From: CALJFL01 sp964590005
Lineage (GTDB): Bacteria > Pseudomonadota > Gammaproteobacteria > Pseudomonadales > Halieaceae
Length of the DNA: 24,275 nt
Direction of reading: 5' to 3'
NCBI GenBank assembly: GCA_964590005.1
Contig: CAZPVJ010000018.1
Span: 1-24,275, forward strand
Shown: positions 16,648 to 24,275 of the stretch, in pieces
How the letters are laid out: every line of letters begins with the position of its first letter
How positions within the stretch are numbered: position 1 is the stretch's first letter
The notes under the pieces: generated by a model
Seen by the model: the letters and a program-made list of their open reading frames with translations, nothing else
What the model was told of the DNA's origin: nothing
Databases searched by the model: none
Made by a program: the position numbers and the translations under genes

Positions 16648-17739
16648 TTACTTCTGGTCGAAGTCGACCACTACCTTGTCGCTTATGGGGTGCGCCTGGC
16701 AGGTCAGGATGAAACCCTGCTCAATCTCTCCGTCTTCCAGGCCGTGGGTGATGTCCATGTCGACTTCGCCCTCAAGTAGCTTTGCCTTACAGGTGGAGCA
16801 GACGCCGCCCTTGCACGAGTAGGGCAAGTCCATACCCTGGTTTATACCGGCGTCGAGAATGTTCTCGCCATCCGCCGTGACCTCCATGTTGATGGAGCGC
16901 CCGTCCATGACCACCGTGACATCGCTAACCTTGCCGCCGTAGGCTTTTGCCCTGGCATGGTGTTTTTCCACCACCGCGCGTGCGTCCTCGGCGGAGGCGG
17001 CGAACAATTCATAGTGGATGTTCTCCTCGCTTACCCCGGCGCCGCGCAGGCCACGGGAGACTTCAGAGATCATCGACTCCGGGCCGCAGATAAAATATTC
17101 ATCGAAGCTGGCCAGGTCGATCAACTGCTGATTCAGCTCTGCCCCTTTGCGGTTGTTGAGCCTGCCGTTGAGGACATCGGAGCCCTGGTCTTCGCGACTG
17201 AGAATGTTGACCCAGTGAAAGCGCCGCATGTACCGGTTCTTGAGAAAACTCAGTGTCTCGCGAAACATGATGGTATTGCTGCGCTGGTTACCGAACAGCA
17301 GCGTCACCTTGCTCCGGGGCTCCTCTTCAAGAATGGTCTTGATGTTGGACACGACAGGTGTGATGCCGCTACCCGAGGAAATGAACAGGTAGTTACGACC
17401 ACTGTTGGCGTCGAGCTCGGTAAAAAAGCTGCCCTGTGGTGGCATCACTCTCACAGTGTCGCCTGCTTTGAGCGAATCATTGGCGAAGTTGGAGAACAGC
17501 CCACCTTCCACTCGCTTGATGGCAATCTGCATTTCCTGGTCATTAACGCCTGAACAAATGGAGTAAGAGCGCCTCACGGGCTCGCCATCGATATTCGATT
17601 CCAGGGTCAGGTATTGTCCCTGTTTGTAGCTAAAGCTGTCGCGCAATTCTTCGGGAACTGCGAAGCCCACGCGAACGGCGAGGTCGGTTTCAGGTTGCAC
17701 GCTGGCGATGGTCAGGTCGTGGAGTTGCGGTTCACTCAT
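16648..17739 (-). CDS. paaE: Phenylacetyl-CoA epoxidase reductase subunit PaaE
   Basis: A 363-residue flavo-iron-sulfur reductase that passes electrons from NADPH to the PaaABC(D) epoxidase. It has an FAD domain with RRSYS (56-60), a nucleotide domain with SSGSGITP (121-128) and FICGPESM, and a C-terminal plant-type 2Fe-2S ferredoxin whose ligands are Cys309, Cys314, Cys317 and Cys347. This domain order and length match the PaaE family. AGGAG six bases upstream of ATG 17739 overlaps the stop of paaD. It is the last gene of the paa run and faces the sulfatase gene. Confidence 0.96.
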   Translation of the reverse strand: MSEPQLHDLTIASVQPETDLAVRVGFAVPEELRDSFSYKQGQYLTLESNIDGEPVRRSYSICSGVNDQEMQIAIKRVEGGLFSNFANDSLKAGDTVRVMPPQGSFFTELDANSGRNYLFISSGSGITPVVSNIKTILEEEPRSKVTLLFGNQRSNTIMFRETLSFLKNRYMRRFHWVNILSREDQGSDVLNGRLNNRKGAELNQQLIDLASFDEYFICGPESMISEVSRGLRGAGVSEENIHYELFAASAEDARAVVEKHHARAKAYGGKVSDVTVVMDGRSINMEVTADGENILDAGINQGMDLPYSCKGGVCSTCKAKLLEGEVDMDITHGLEDGEIEQGFILTCQAHPISDKVVVDFDQK

Positions 17740-17748
17740 GGCTGACTC

Positions 17749-18267
17749 CTATAAATGTTTGAAATGATCAAAAAGTTCTGCACAGTCCTCGCATTGGAAC
17801 AGTGCTTTGCAAGCGGTACTGCCAAATTGACTGATCTGTTTGACAGTGCCGCTGCCGCATCGTGGACAGTTCGGTTCGTTGTCCCGGGAGGGCGGGGCAA
17901 TGCCGTAGCGGCGCAGTTTCTCGCGAGCCTCAGGCCCCAGCCAGTCTGTGGTCCAGGCCGGTGCAAGGCGGGTTTCGATGTGGCATTGCGAATAGCCAGC
18001 CGCCGTAAGTGCTGCCTCGATATCCTCGGCAATGACCGTCATTGCCGGGCAGCCTGAGTAGGTGGGAGTGATGGTCACATTCACAGTCTCCCCTTCGCAG
18101 GACACGTCCTGCAGCACCCCGAGCTCCCAGATACTGATGACCGGTATCTCCGGGTCCATTACCGTGTCCAGGGTATCCCACAGGGCAGGCCAGGCGGAGT
18201 TGCGTCGACGTTGCTCTCGCTCAGCCTGCGCAATGGGTACCAGTGGAATGGTATTGGCGGCACTCAC
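17749..18267 (-). CDS. paaD: PaaD, phenylacetyl-CoA epoxidase assembly protein
   Basis: A 172-residue protein with an N-terminal MIP18/DUF59 domain (DPEIPVISIWELGVL, 38-52; TPTYSGCP, 67-74) and a C-terminal zinc-ribbon-like part with Cys134, Cys137, Cys159 and Cys162. PaaD is needed for the epoxidase to work and is thought to act in iron-sulfur or metal centre assembly. The start is a GTG at 18267: an in-frame stop, the paaC TAA, lies just upstream and no alternative gives a full domain. GGAG sits 12 bases away, rather far. Gap to paaC is 6 bp. Confidence 0.95.
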   Translation of the reverse strand: MSAANTIPLVPIAQAEREQRRRNSAWPALWDTLDTVMDPEIPVISIWELGVLQDVSCEGETVNVTITPTYSGCPAMTVIAEDIEAALTAAGYSQCHIETRLAPAWTTDWLGPEAREKLRRYGIAPPSRDNEPNCPRCGSGTVKQISQFGSTACKALFQCEDCAELFDHFKHL

Positions 18268-18273
18268 TCGTGG

Positions 18274-19032
18274 TTACCACTCCAGCCCGGGATAAGCGCG
18301 CTGTACAAACTGCAGCTCGCTGAGTATGTGGCCCAGCCACTCGGTGTGCTTGCCCTGCCGACCACCGCTGACTTGCCAGTCTTCATCCGGAATCGAAATA
18401 CCCGCCGCATCGAAGGTCTTGCGCACGGTAGCTTCCCAGGAACCTAGCAAGGCCGTCGTATCGACCGCCACACCTTGCTCCGCCAGATCGCGTTCGAGGT
18501 CGTCCATCTCGAAGAGTTCCGGGGTGAAGCCCCAGAGCTCATTTACCGCTTCCTGCAAGCGGCGCTTGCTCTCCTCGGTGCCATCACCCAGGCGCAACAT
18601 CCAGTCGGCGCTGCGTCGGAGGTGGTACTCAGACTCCTTGATTGCCTTGCCTGCGATCGCCGCCAGCGTGGCATCGGTTGAGCCCTGTAAGGCGCGCATA
18701 AAGTCCACGATATAGACATCAACCAGGTATTGGCGAGCCATACTGAAGGCGAAGTCTCCGCGCGGTAGTTCGTGAATCAGGTTGTTGCTGAAGTCTCGGC
18801 AATCGCGTTGAAAGGCAAACCAGTCCTCGTCGTAGTTTTCACCCGAGAGGTCGGCGGCATAGCTGTAGAACATTCGGGCGCGGCCTATGTAGTCCAGTGC
18901 CACATTGGCCAGGGCCAGGTCCTCCTCCAGGAAGGGCGCACGGCTGCACCATTCAGACAAACGATGGCCCAATATCAGCGCATCGTCTCCGAGGCGGACC
19001 GCGTAGTCCCGTACTGCATTGTCATTGCTCAT
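18274..19032 (-). CDS. paaC: Phenylacetyl-CoA epoxidase subunit PaaC
   Basis: A 252-residue helical protein of the ferritin-like PaaA/PaaC family, the structural partner that lacks a working diiron site and holds PaaA in the epoxidase complex. Conserved family segments are LGHRLSEWCSRAPFLEEDLALANVALDYIG-like near the N-terminus, DWFAFQRD, and LRRSADWMLRLGDGTEES near the middle. ATG 19032 is preferred because GGGAG lies 6 bases upstream; ATG 19038 would abut that site. The longer reading from 19107 overlaps paaB and is rejected. Length is close to the 248 residues of the E. coli protein. Confidence 0.96.
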   Translation of the reverse strand: MSNDNAVRDYAVRLGDDALILGHRLSEWCSRAPFLEEDLALANVALDYIGRARMFYSYAADLSGENYDEDWFAFQRDCRDFSNNLIHELPRGDFAFSMARQYLVDVYIVDFMRALQGSTDATLAAIAGKAIKESEYHLRRSADWMLRLGDGTEESKRRLQEAVNELWGFTPELFEMDDLERDLAEQGVAVDTTALLGSWEATVRKTFDAAGISIPDEDWQVSGGRQGKHTEWLGHILSELQFVQRAYPGLEW

Positions 19033-19045
19033 GGTCATCTCCCGG

Positions 19046-19330
19046 CTACATATTGTTGACTTCTTCCGGCAGCTGGTAATGCGTCGCATGCCGGTAAGGT
19101 TTGTCATCCAGTGGGTCGTAGAAGCTCTCGCAGTCCTCCTCCTGGGAGGCCACGATATCGGAAGAGTTCACCACCCAGATGCTGACGCCTTCGCCGCGCC
19201 GGGTGTAGACGTCGCGCGCATATTCCAGTGCCTGCTCGTGATCCTCGGCGTGCAGGCTGCCCACGTGCTTGTGATCCAGGCCACGGCGTGAGCGAATGAA
19301 TACTTCAAATAGCTGCATGTTGTCAGTCAT
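19046..19330 (-). CDS. paaB: Phenylacetyl-CoA epoxidase subunit PaaB
   Basis: A small 94-residue subunit, nearly the same length as E. coli PaaB, that bridges the epoxidase heterodimers. The segments LFEVFIRSRRGLDHKHVGSL, DVYTRRGEG and SIWVVNSSDIVAS are characteristic. ATG 19330 is set by GAGGAG 8 bases upstream (19339-19344). It lies between paaA (17-bp gap) and paaC (13-bp gap). Confidence 0.96.
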   Translation of the reverse strand: MTDNMQLFEVFIRSRRGLDHKHVGSLHAEDHEQALEYARDVYTRRGEGVSIWVVNSSDIVASQEEDCESFYDPLDDKPYRHATHYQLPEEVNNM

Positions 19331-19347
19331 GATTTTGTCTCCTCTAC

Positions 19348-20304
19348 TCACGCGGCCTTGTGCTTGGCTTTGCGTTTTTTACTTTCGTAAGCGGTCATGG
19401 CATCCCGCACCCAGGCGCCTTCCTCGTGGGCCTGAACGTGGTGGCTCACGCGCTGGCGGCTGCAAGGACCGCCCCCTGTCATCGACCTGCGAAACTCATC
19501 CCAGTCGATTTCACCAAAGTCATAGTGCCCGCGCTCCTCGTTCCACTTGAGGTCCGGGTCAGGTATTTCCAGGTTGATAACATCGGCTTGCTTGACCGTC
19601 TGATCGACGAATTTCTGGCGCAGTTCGTCATTACTCTGGCGCTTGATTTTCCACTTCATGCTTTGCGCCGAGTGAACCGAGTCGGCATCGTGTGGACCGA
19701 ACATCATCAATGATGGCCACCAGAATCGGTTCAGCGCGTCCTGGGCCATGTCTTTTTGTTCCTTGCTGCCACGCGCCAGCGTCATCATGATGTGATAGCC
19801 CTGGCGCTGGTGGAAACTTTCTTCTTTACAGATCCGGACCATGCCGCGGGAGTAGGGGCCGTAAGAGGTTCGCTGCAGCGATACCTGGTTGACGATGGCT
19901 GCGCCATCCACCAGCCAGCCGATCGCGCCGATGTCGGCCCAGGTCAGCGTGGGATAGTTAAAGATGGAGGCGTATTTGGCGCTGCCATCGTGCAGTGCTG
20001 CAATCATTTCCTCGCGACTGATTCCCAGGGTCTCGGCCGCGCTGTACAAATACAAGCCGTGACCACCCTCGTCCTGTACCTTGGCCAGTAGTACGGCCTT
20101 GCGGTGCAGGGAAGGTGCTCGGGTGATCCAGTTGCCCTCTGGCTGCATGCCGATGACTTCCGAGTGGGCGTGCTGGGATATCTGGCGGATCAGATTTTGC
20201 CGGTATTTGTCCGGCATCCAGTCTTTCGGTTCAATCTTGTCTTCGGCATCAATGCGTGCCTGGAACTGTTGTTCCCTGGGGTTGGCTGAAGTCTCTGCAG
20301 ACAT
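19348..20304 (-). CDS. paaA: Phenylacetyl-CoA epoxidase catalytic subunit PaaA
   Basis: A 318-residue ferritin-fold monooxygenase subunit that forms the ring-1,2-epoxide of phenylacetyl-CoA. Probable diiron ligands can be seen in HSEVIG (Glu49), DEGGHG (Glu79, His82) and KEESFH (Glu161/162, His165). The segment FWWPSLMMFGPHDADS is strongly typical of PaaA. ATG 20304 is chosen because AGGAGG (20311-20316) lies 6 bases upstream; the longer reading from 20388 would overlap the thiolase gene. It follows that gene by 26 bp in the same operon. The C-terminus is Lys-rich (SKKRKAKHKAA). Confidence 0.97.
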   Translation of the reverse strand: MSAETSANPREQQFQARIDAEDKIEPKDWMPDKYRQNLIRQISQHAHSEVIGMQPEGNWITRAPSLHRKAVLLAKVQDEGGHGLYLYSAAETLGISREEMIAALHDGSAKYASIFNYPTLTWADIGAIGWLVDGAAIVNQVSLQRTSYGPYSRGMVRICKEESFHQRQGYHIMMTLARGSKEQKDMAQDALNRFWWPSLMMFGPHDADSVHSAQSMKWKIKRQSNDELRQKFVDQTVKQADVINLEIPDPDLKWNEERGHYDFGEIDWDEFRRSMTGGGPCSRQRVSHHVQAHEEGAWVRDAMTAYESKKRKAKHKAA

Positions 20305-20330
20305 GGTCTTCCTCCTGGCGTCTAACGCCT

Positions 20331-21533
20331 CTAAATCTTTTCCAGAATCAGGGCGATGCCCTGTCCTACCCCGATGCACATGGTGCACAGGGCATAGCGT
20401 GCGTTGCGACGCTCCAATTCGTTGACTGCGGTGGTGGCCAAACGGGCGCCGCTCATTCCCAGTGGGTGTCCCAGGGCGATAGCACCACCGTTGGGATTCA
20501 CGTGTTCGGCGTCATCCGGCAGTTCCAGTCCGCGCAGTACCGCCAGTGCCTGAGCGGCAAAGGCTTCGTTTAACTCGATAACTTCCATATCGGAGAGTGC
20601 CAGTCCGCTGACGGCCAGTACTTTCCTGGAGGCCTCAACCGGGCCGTAGCCCATAATGCGTGGCTCAAGACCGCTGGTCGCCATGGCGACAATACGGGCC
20701 CGCGGTGTCAGGTCGAACCGGGTGGCCGCGGAAGCGGAGGCCACCAACATGGCACAGGCCCCGTCATTGGTACCCGAGGCGTTACCGGCGGTTACGGTGC
20801 CGCCTTCGCGAAAGGGTGTCCCCAAACGCGCCAGTGCTTCCAGGGTGGTTTCGCGTGGATGTTCGTCGGTGTCGACTTTTAACGGGTCCTGCTTGCGCCG
20901 CGATACCTCAACAGGGACGATCTCGGCGTCGAAGATGCCCGCGGATTGTGCCGCGGCCGCGCGCTGCTGGCTGCGCAGGGCGAAGGCGTCCTGGTCTTCG
21001 CGGCTTATGTTGAAATCCTCCGCGAGGTTCTCCGCGGTCTCCGGCATCGAATCCACACCGTACTGCGCCTTCAGTAGCTTATTGACGAAACGCCAGCCGA
21101 TGGTGGTGTCGTAAACCTGGGCTTCACGGCTGAAAGCCGAAGTCGCTTTACCCATGACGAAAGGCGCCCTGGACATGGATTCCACACCGCCGGCAATGGC
21201 CAGCTGCACTTCGCCGGCCTTGATGGCTCGAGCGGCGGTGCCCAGTGCGTCTAGCCCGGAGCCGCAGAGACGGTTGATGGTCGCTCCGGGCACGGAAACC
21301 GGTAGGCCAGCCAGGAGTGAGGCCATTCTCGCTACATTGCGGTTGTCTTCACCGGCCTGGTTGGCGCAGCCATACCAGACATCTTCAACCTGCTGCCAGT
21401 CCACTTGCGGGTTTCGCGCCTGCAGCGCGCGCAGCGGTATGGCGCCGAGGTCGTCGGTGCGAACCGTGGCCAGTGCGCCACCGTAGCGGCCGATGGGTGT
21501 TCTTACCGCGTCACAGATAAAGGCATCTTGCAT
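20331..21533 (-). CDS. paaJ: 3-oxoadipyl-CoA/3-oxo-5,6-dehydrosuberyl-CoA thiolase
   Basis: A 400-residue thiolase. The acyl-accepting Cys90 lies in INRLCGSGLDA, the base His356 in GGAIALGHPLG, and the second Cys386 in CTMCIGVGQG, so the active site is complete. The family and the paa context point to PaaJ, which cleaves the 3-oxo intermediates of phenylacetate breakdown to acetyl-CoA and succinyl-CoA; the beta-ketoadipate thiolase PcaF does the same second reaction and cannot be told apart by sequence reading. Its ATG overlaps the paaI stop by 1 bp (TAATG). Confidence 0.94.
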   Translation of the reverse strand: MQDAFICDAVRTPIGRYGGALATVRTDDLGAIPLRALQARNPQVDWQQVEDVWYGCANQAGEDNRNVARMASLLAGLPVSVPGATINRLCGSGLDALGTAARAIKAGEVQLAIAGGVESMSRAPFVMGKATSAFSREAQVYDTTIGWRFVNKLLKAQYGVDSMPETAENLAEDFNISREDQDAFALRSQQRAAAAQSAGIFDAEIVPVEVSRRKQDPLKVDTDEHPRETTLEALARLGTPFREGGTVTAGNASGTNDGACAMLVASASAATRFDLTPRARIVAMATSGLEPRIMGYGPVEASRKVLAVSGLALSDMEVIELNEAFAAQALAVLRGLELPDDAEHVNPNGGAIALGHPLGMSGARLATTAVNELERRNARYALCTMCIGVGQGIALILEKI

Positions 21534-21976
21534 TAGCTGTTTTCTCCCTGGGGTACGAGTTCACCCTTGATGCGGTGCGAGTTACCGCGAAAAAGCGCAA
21601 TCTGCTTACCATCCTGGTTACTGACCGTAACGTCATAAATGCCAGTGCGGCCCGCCAGTGCCCGTTCCTCCGCTCTGGCCAGCAGTACGTCGCCGTCGCC
21701 CGCCGGGGCGAGGAAGTCTATTCTCGCACCAGCGGCCAGGGTGCTGTTGTTGTGGCTGTTACACGCGTAGGCAAAGCAGGTGTCTGCCAGCGTGAAAATA
21801 AAGCCGCCGTGACAGACGTCGTGTCCGTTGAGCATGTGGCCTTGAACCGTCATGGTCATTTCCGCAATGCCCGGACTGATGCTGCGCAGCTCGATACCAA
21901 GGCCCTGGCAGGCCTTATCGTTACGGTACATGGCATCGGCTGCAGCCTCGGCCAGTTGTTGTTTATCGCTGGTCAC
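21533..21976 (-). CDS. paaI: Hydroxyphenylacetyl-CoA thioesterase PaaI
   Basis: A 147-residue hotdog-fold thioesterase. The GHDVCHGGFIFTLAD segment (51-65) contains the HGG turn and catalytic Asp65, as in E. coli PaaI, which frees CoA from dead-end or hydroxylated phenylacetyl-CoA products. The start is GTG at 21976, sharing its first base with the TAG of paaG; AAGG sits 6 bases upstream, which supports it. No alternative ATG keeps the N-terminal helix. Confidence 0.93.
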   Translation of the reverse strand: MTSDKQQLAEAAADAMYRNDKACQGLGIELRSISPGIAEMTMTVQGHMLNGHDVCHGGFIFTLADTCFAYACNSHNNSTLAAGARIDFLAPAGDGDVLLARAEERALAGRTGIYDVTVSNQDGKQIALFRGNSHRIKGELVPQGENS

Positions 21977-22767
21977 TATTCGCCTTTAAAAGTGGGCTCG
22001 CGCTTCTCGAGAAAAGCCATCACCCCCTCCTGGTAGTCATGGGTTTTACCGGCGGTGCGCATCAGCTCCTTTTCCACCTCCAGTTGTTCATCCAGGGAGT
22101 TGGTCGCCGACAGGGCGAAGGCCTTTTTAGTAAAGGCAAAGCCTTTAGTCGGTTGAGTCGCCATCTGCTGTGCCAGGCCTAACGCGGTGGGCATCAGCTC
22201 CTCGTCATCTACGCATTGCCAGATGATGCCCCATGCCTCGGCCTGCTCGGCTTTGACTTTAGGCCCCAGCATCGCCAGCCCCTTGGCCCGGGCCATGCCC
22301 ACCAGGCGTGGCAGAATCCATGTGCCGCCCGAATCAGGAATCAGGCCAAGCTTGGCAAAAGACTCAATGAAGCTGGCCGAGCGACCTGCGATCACAATGT
22401 CGCAGGCCAGCGCTATGTTGGCACCGGCACCTGCAGCAACACCGTTGACGGCGCAGATCACCGGTTTTTCCATAGAAGTGATAAGCCGAATGAGCGGGTT
22501 ATAATAGGTTTCAACGGAATTTCCCAGATCGGGCATTTCTTTGCCGGGTGCTACCGCCCGGTCGCTGAGGTCCTGGCCAGCACAGAAACCGCGGCCGTTG
22601 CCGGTAATGAGAACAGCCCGCACACCGTTGTCCTGAGCGGCCTGGGTGAGCACTTCTCGAACCTCGCCGTGCATGGCAGTCGTAAAGCTGTTCAGTGAGT
22701 CGGGCCGGTTTAGTGTGAGCTGTGCGACACCCTGGTCGATCTTGAACTCGATATTGTCGTAGCTCAT
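21976..22767 (-). CDS. paaG: Ring-1,2-epoxyphenylacetyl-CoA isomerase PaaG (oxepin-CoA forming)
   Basis: A 263-residue crotonase-family isomerase that turns the epoxide into the seven-membered oxepin-CoA. Key segments are NRPDSLNSF (20-28), the oxyanion loop GFCAGQDLSDR (60-70), GVAAGAGANIALACD (109-123) and Asp145 in LIPDSGGTWILPR, matching the catalytic Asp of PaaG proteins. The ATG overlaps the paaZ stop by 4 bp (ATGA). The protein ends KREPTFKGE, the usual ending of this subfamily. Confidence 0.96.
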   Translation of the reverse strand: MSYDNIEFKIDQGVAQLTLNRPDSLNSFTTAMHGEVREVLTQAAQDNGVRAVLITGNGRGFCAGQDLSDRAVAPGKEMPDLGNSVETYYNPLIRLITSMEKPVICAVNGVAAGAGANIALACDIVIAGRSASFIESFAKLGLIPDSGGTWILPRLVGMARAKGLAMLGPKVKAEQAEAWGIIWQCVDDEELMPTALGLAQQMATQPTKGFAFTKKAFALSATNSLDEQLEVEKELMRTAGKTHDYQEGVMAFLEKREPTFKGE

Positions 22768-24275
22768 GCCTCACGCCTCGCTACCAGTGTCATGATGTCG
22801 TAGATAGCCACGGCTTCCTCGTTCTGGTTGGTCACCTCAACAGCCCAGATCACGACGCCATTGGGCTGCTCATCACCTCGCGGGGCCTTTTTGATTTTCT
22901 GCTTAACCGACAGTTTGACCTGAATGGTGTCGCCGGCGCCTACCGGCTCGATGAAGCGCAGGTTCTCCAGCCCGTAGTTGGCGATAACCGGGCCGGGTGA
23001 GGGTTCTACGAACATACCCGCAGCGGCGGAAATCACGAAGTAGCCGTGGGCGACGCGTTTGCCAAAGAAGGAGTCTTTGGCGGCAATCTCGTCGAAATGG
23101 GCGTAAAAGTGATCGCCGCTGACGCAACCGAAATTGACAATGTCTGCCTCGGTTACCGTGCGCCGGTGGGTAATCAAAGTCTCACCGATGCGCAGGTCCT
23201 CGAAATGCTTTTTGAAGGGGTGAATATCGTCGGTATAGGTCTTTCCTCCCGGGTGGTATTCACGTGTGATGGCAGTCAGTGTGGTTGGTGATGCCTGGAT
23301 CGCGGTGCGTTGCATGTAATGCTTGATAGCACGCAGGCCGCCCAGCTCTTCGCCACCTCCGGCTCGTCCGGGACCGCCGTGGACCAATTGCGCCAGCGGC
23401 GAGCCGTGGCCAGTGGATTCGGCGGCACAGTCCCGGTTAATGACCAGCATGCGGCCGTGCCAGGCAGCCGTGCCAAGAATAATCTGCCGGGCCTCGTCGT
23501 CGTCGTAGGTAAACAGTGAGCCGGCGAGGCTGCCCTTGCCCAGTGCGGCGATCGCGATGGCGTCATCCAGTCCCGAGTAGGGCATCAAGGTGGTGACAGG
23601 CCCAAAAGCTTCCACCTCGTGAACGAGCAGCTTCTTGTGTGGCTCGTCGCAGAGCAACACGGTGGGCGGGAAAAATGCGCCGCTGCTGTTGTCTGCGCCC
23701 TCCAGGCTAAAGTCAGTGTCTCCGCCATAGACAATCTGGCACTCCTGGGCCAGTTGCTCGACATTGGCGCGGACATCCTGCGCCTGGTCAGCGCCAACCA
23801 ACGGGCCCATGCGAACCTGCTCCAGCGCGGGATCGCCGACAACGGTTTTGTCCAGCCTGGTCTTGAGGGCATCGCTCACTGCCTGCAGTTTATCTGCCGG
23901 AACAATCACACGTCGGATAGCGGTGCACTTCTGGCCGGCCTTGACCGTTATCTCCTTGGCAACCTCCTTGACGAACAAGCCGAATTCCTCGTCTTCGGGC
24001 TGCACCGACTCTCCGAGGATGCAGCAATTCAGGGAGTCAGCTTCCATTGTGAAGGGTATCGAATTGGCGACGATGTTCGGATGGGTGCGCAATTTGCGCC
24101 CGGTGACAGCGGAGCCGGTAAAGGTCACGACATCCTGGCAATCAAGGTGATCCAGCAGGTCGCCAACGCCGCCCGAGATCAGTTGCAGCGCACCATCAGG
24201 CAGCAGGCGGCTGTCCAGCATCAGGCGCACGCAGGCCTCGGTCACATAAGACGTGGCCGTGGCCGGTTTCACGAT
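22764..24275 (-). CDS. paaZ: Bifunctional oxepin-CoA hydrolase/semialdehyde dehydrogenase PaaZ (N-terminus missing)
   Basis: The C-terminal 503 residues of PaaZ; the reading frame stays open through the right edge, so the start lies outside (E. coli PaaZ has 681 residues). The aldehyde dehydrogenase part shows the active-site Glu in FTMEADSLNC and the catalytic Cys in AGQKCTAIRR, both matching PaaZ. The C-terminal MaoC-like hydratase domain, from about HPFKKHFEDLRIGETL onward, has the motif SGDHFYAHFDE and VAHGYFVISAAAGMF. It hydrolyses oxepin-CoA to an aldehyde and oxidises that to 3-oxo-5,6-dehydrosuberyl-CoA. Both active sites look intact in the visible part. It is the upstream-most paa gene seen here; the operon promoter is beyond the window. 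Confidence 0.96.
   Translation of the reverse strand: MVKPATATSYVTEACVRLMLDSRLLPDGALQLISGGVGDLLDHLDCQDVVTFTGSAVTGRKLRTHPNIVANSIPFTMEADSLNCCILGESVQPEDEEFGLFVKEVAKEITVKAGQKCTAIRRVIVPADKLQAVSDALKTRLDKTVVGDPALEQVRMGPLVGADQAQDVRANVEQLAQECQIVYGGDTDFSLEGADNSSGAFFPPTVLLCDEPHKKLLVHEVEAFGPVTTLMPYSGLDDAIAIAALGKGSLAGSLFTYDDDEARQIILGTAAWHGRMLVINRDCAAESTGHGSPLAQLVHGGPGRAGGGEELGGLRAIKHYMQRTAIQASPTTLTAITREYHPGGKTYTDDIHPFKKHFEDLRIGETLITHRRTVTEADIVNFGCVSGDHFYAHFDEIAAKDSFFGKRVAHGYFVISAAAGMFVEPSPGPVIANYGLENLRFIEPVGAGDTIQVKLSVKQKIKKAPRGDEQPNGVVIWAVEVTNQNEEAVAIYDIMTLVARREA

Noticed and set aside
19033..19107. Longer N-terminus for paaC
   Set aside because: It would overlap the end of paaB, has no ribosome site, and exceeds the family length; ATG 19032 has GGGAG at good distance.
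20305..20388. Longer N-terminus for paaA
   Set aside because: It would run into the thiolase coding region, while ATG 20304 has AGGAGG six bases upstream.

Overview
The window looks like chromosomal DNA of a GC-rich, aerobic, probably marine gammaproteobacterium. A halieaceal/OM60-NOR5-like host is my guess from the mix of a long TonB-dependent receptor, a secreted sulfatase and many CoA-linked catabolic enzymes; no rRNA or other taxonomic marker is present. It is densely coded, with 22 protein genes. The longest gene-free stretch is 183 bp (10920-11102). No RNA genes, insertion sequences, CRISPR arrays or integration sites were seen. Both ends cut through a gene.

Region 1 (1-5757) is an aromatic-CoA module. 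On the minus strand a fused flavin monooxygenase/old-yellow-enzyme protein, of the 2-aminobenzoyl-CoA monooxygenase/reductase (salicylyl-CoA 5-hydroxylase-like) type, is followed by an SDR dehydrogenase and an enoyl-CoA hydratase-family protein cut by the left end. These three are joined by 4-bp and 1-bp overlaps. Divergent to them is a MarR repressor, and behind that a second, stand-alone OYE flavoprotein. Three copies of one 23-bp near-palindromic sequence lie at the control points: two between the fused monooxygenase and marR, and one in front of the stand-alone OYE gene. They look like the operators of a single MarR regulon.

Region 2 (5759-16634) is a less familiar catabolic module. It holds an MFS transporter, a divergent LuxR-type regulator, then an overlapping trio of SDR, class III PLP enzyme resembling AGXT2L phospho-lyases, and an APH/hydroxylysine-kinase-like phosphotransferase. 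After a 183-bp gap comes a second run: TonB-dependent receptor, aldehyde dehydrogenase, exported sulfatase. A plausible reading (inference) is that an amino-alcohol-containing, perhaps sulfated, compound is taken up, phosphorylated, cleaved by loss of phosphate and ammonia to an aldehyde, and oxidised to an acid. The substrate cannot be told from sequence.

Region 3 (16648-24275, minus strand) is a compact phenylacetate operon in the order paaZ-G-I-J-A-B-C-D-E, entering from beyond the right end. It carries the phenylacetyl-CoA epoxidase subunits (A-E), the epoxide isomerase, the thioesterase, the thiolase and most of the bifunctional ring-opening enzyme. paaF, paaH, paaK and a paa regulator are not in the window. 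The window thus places two aerobic aromatic-CoA pathways on either side of an uncharacterised module.
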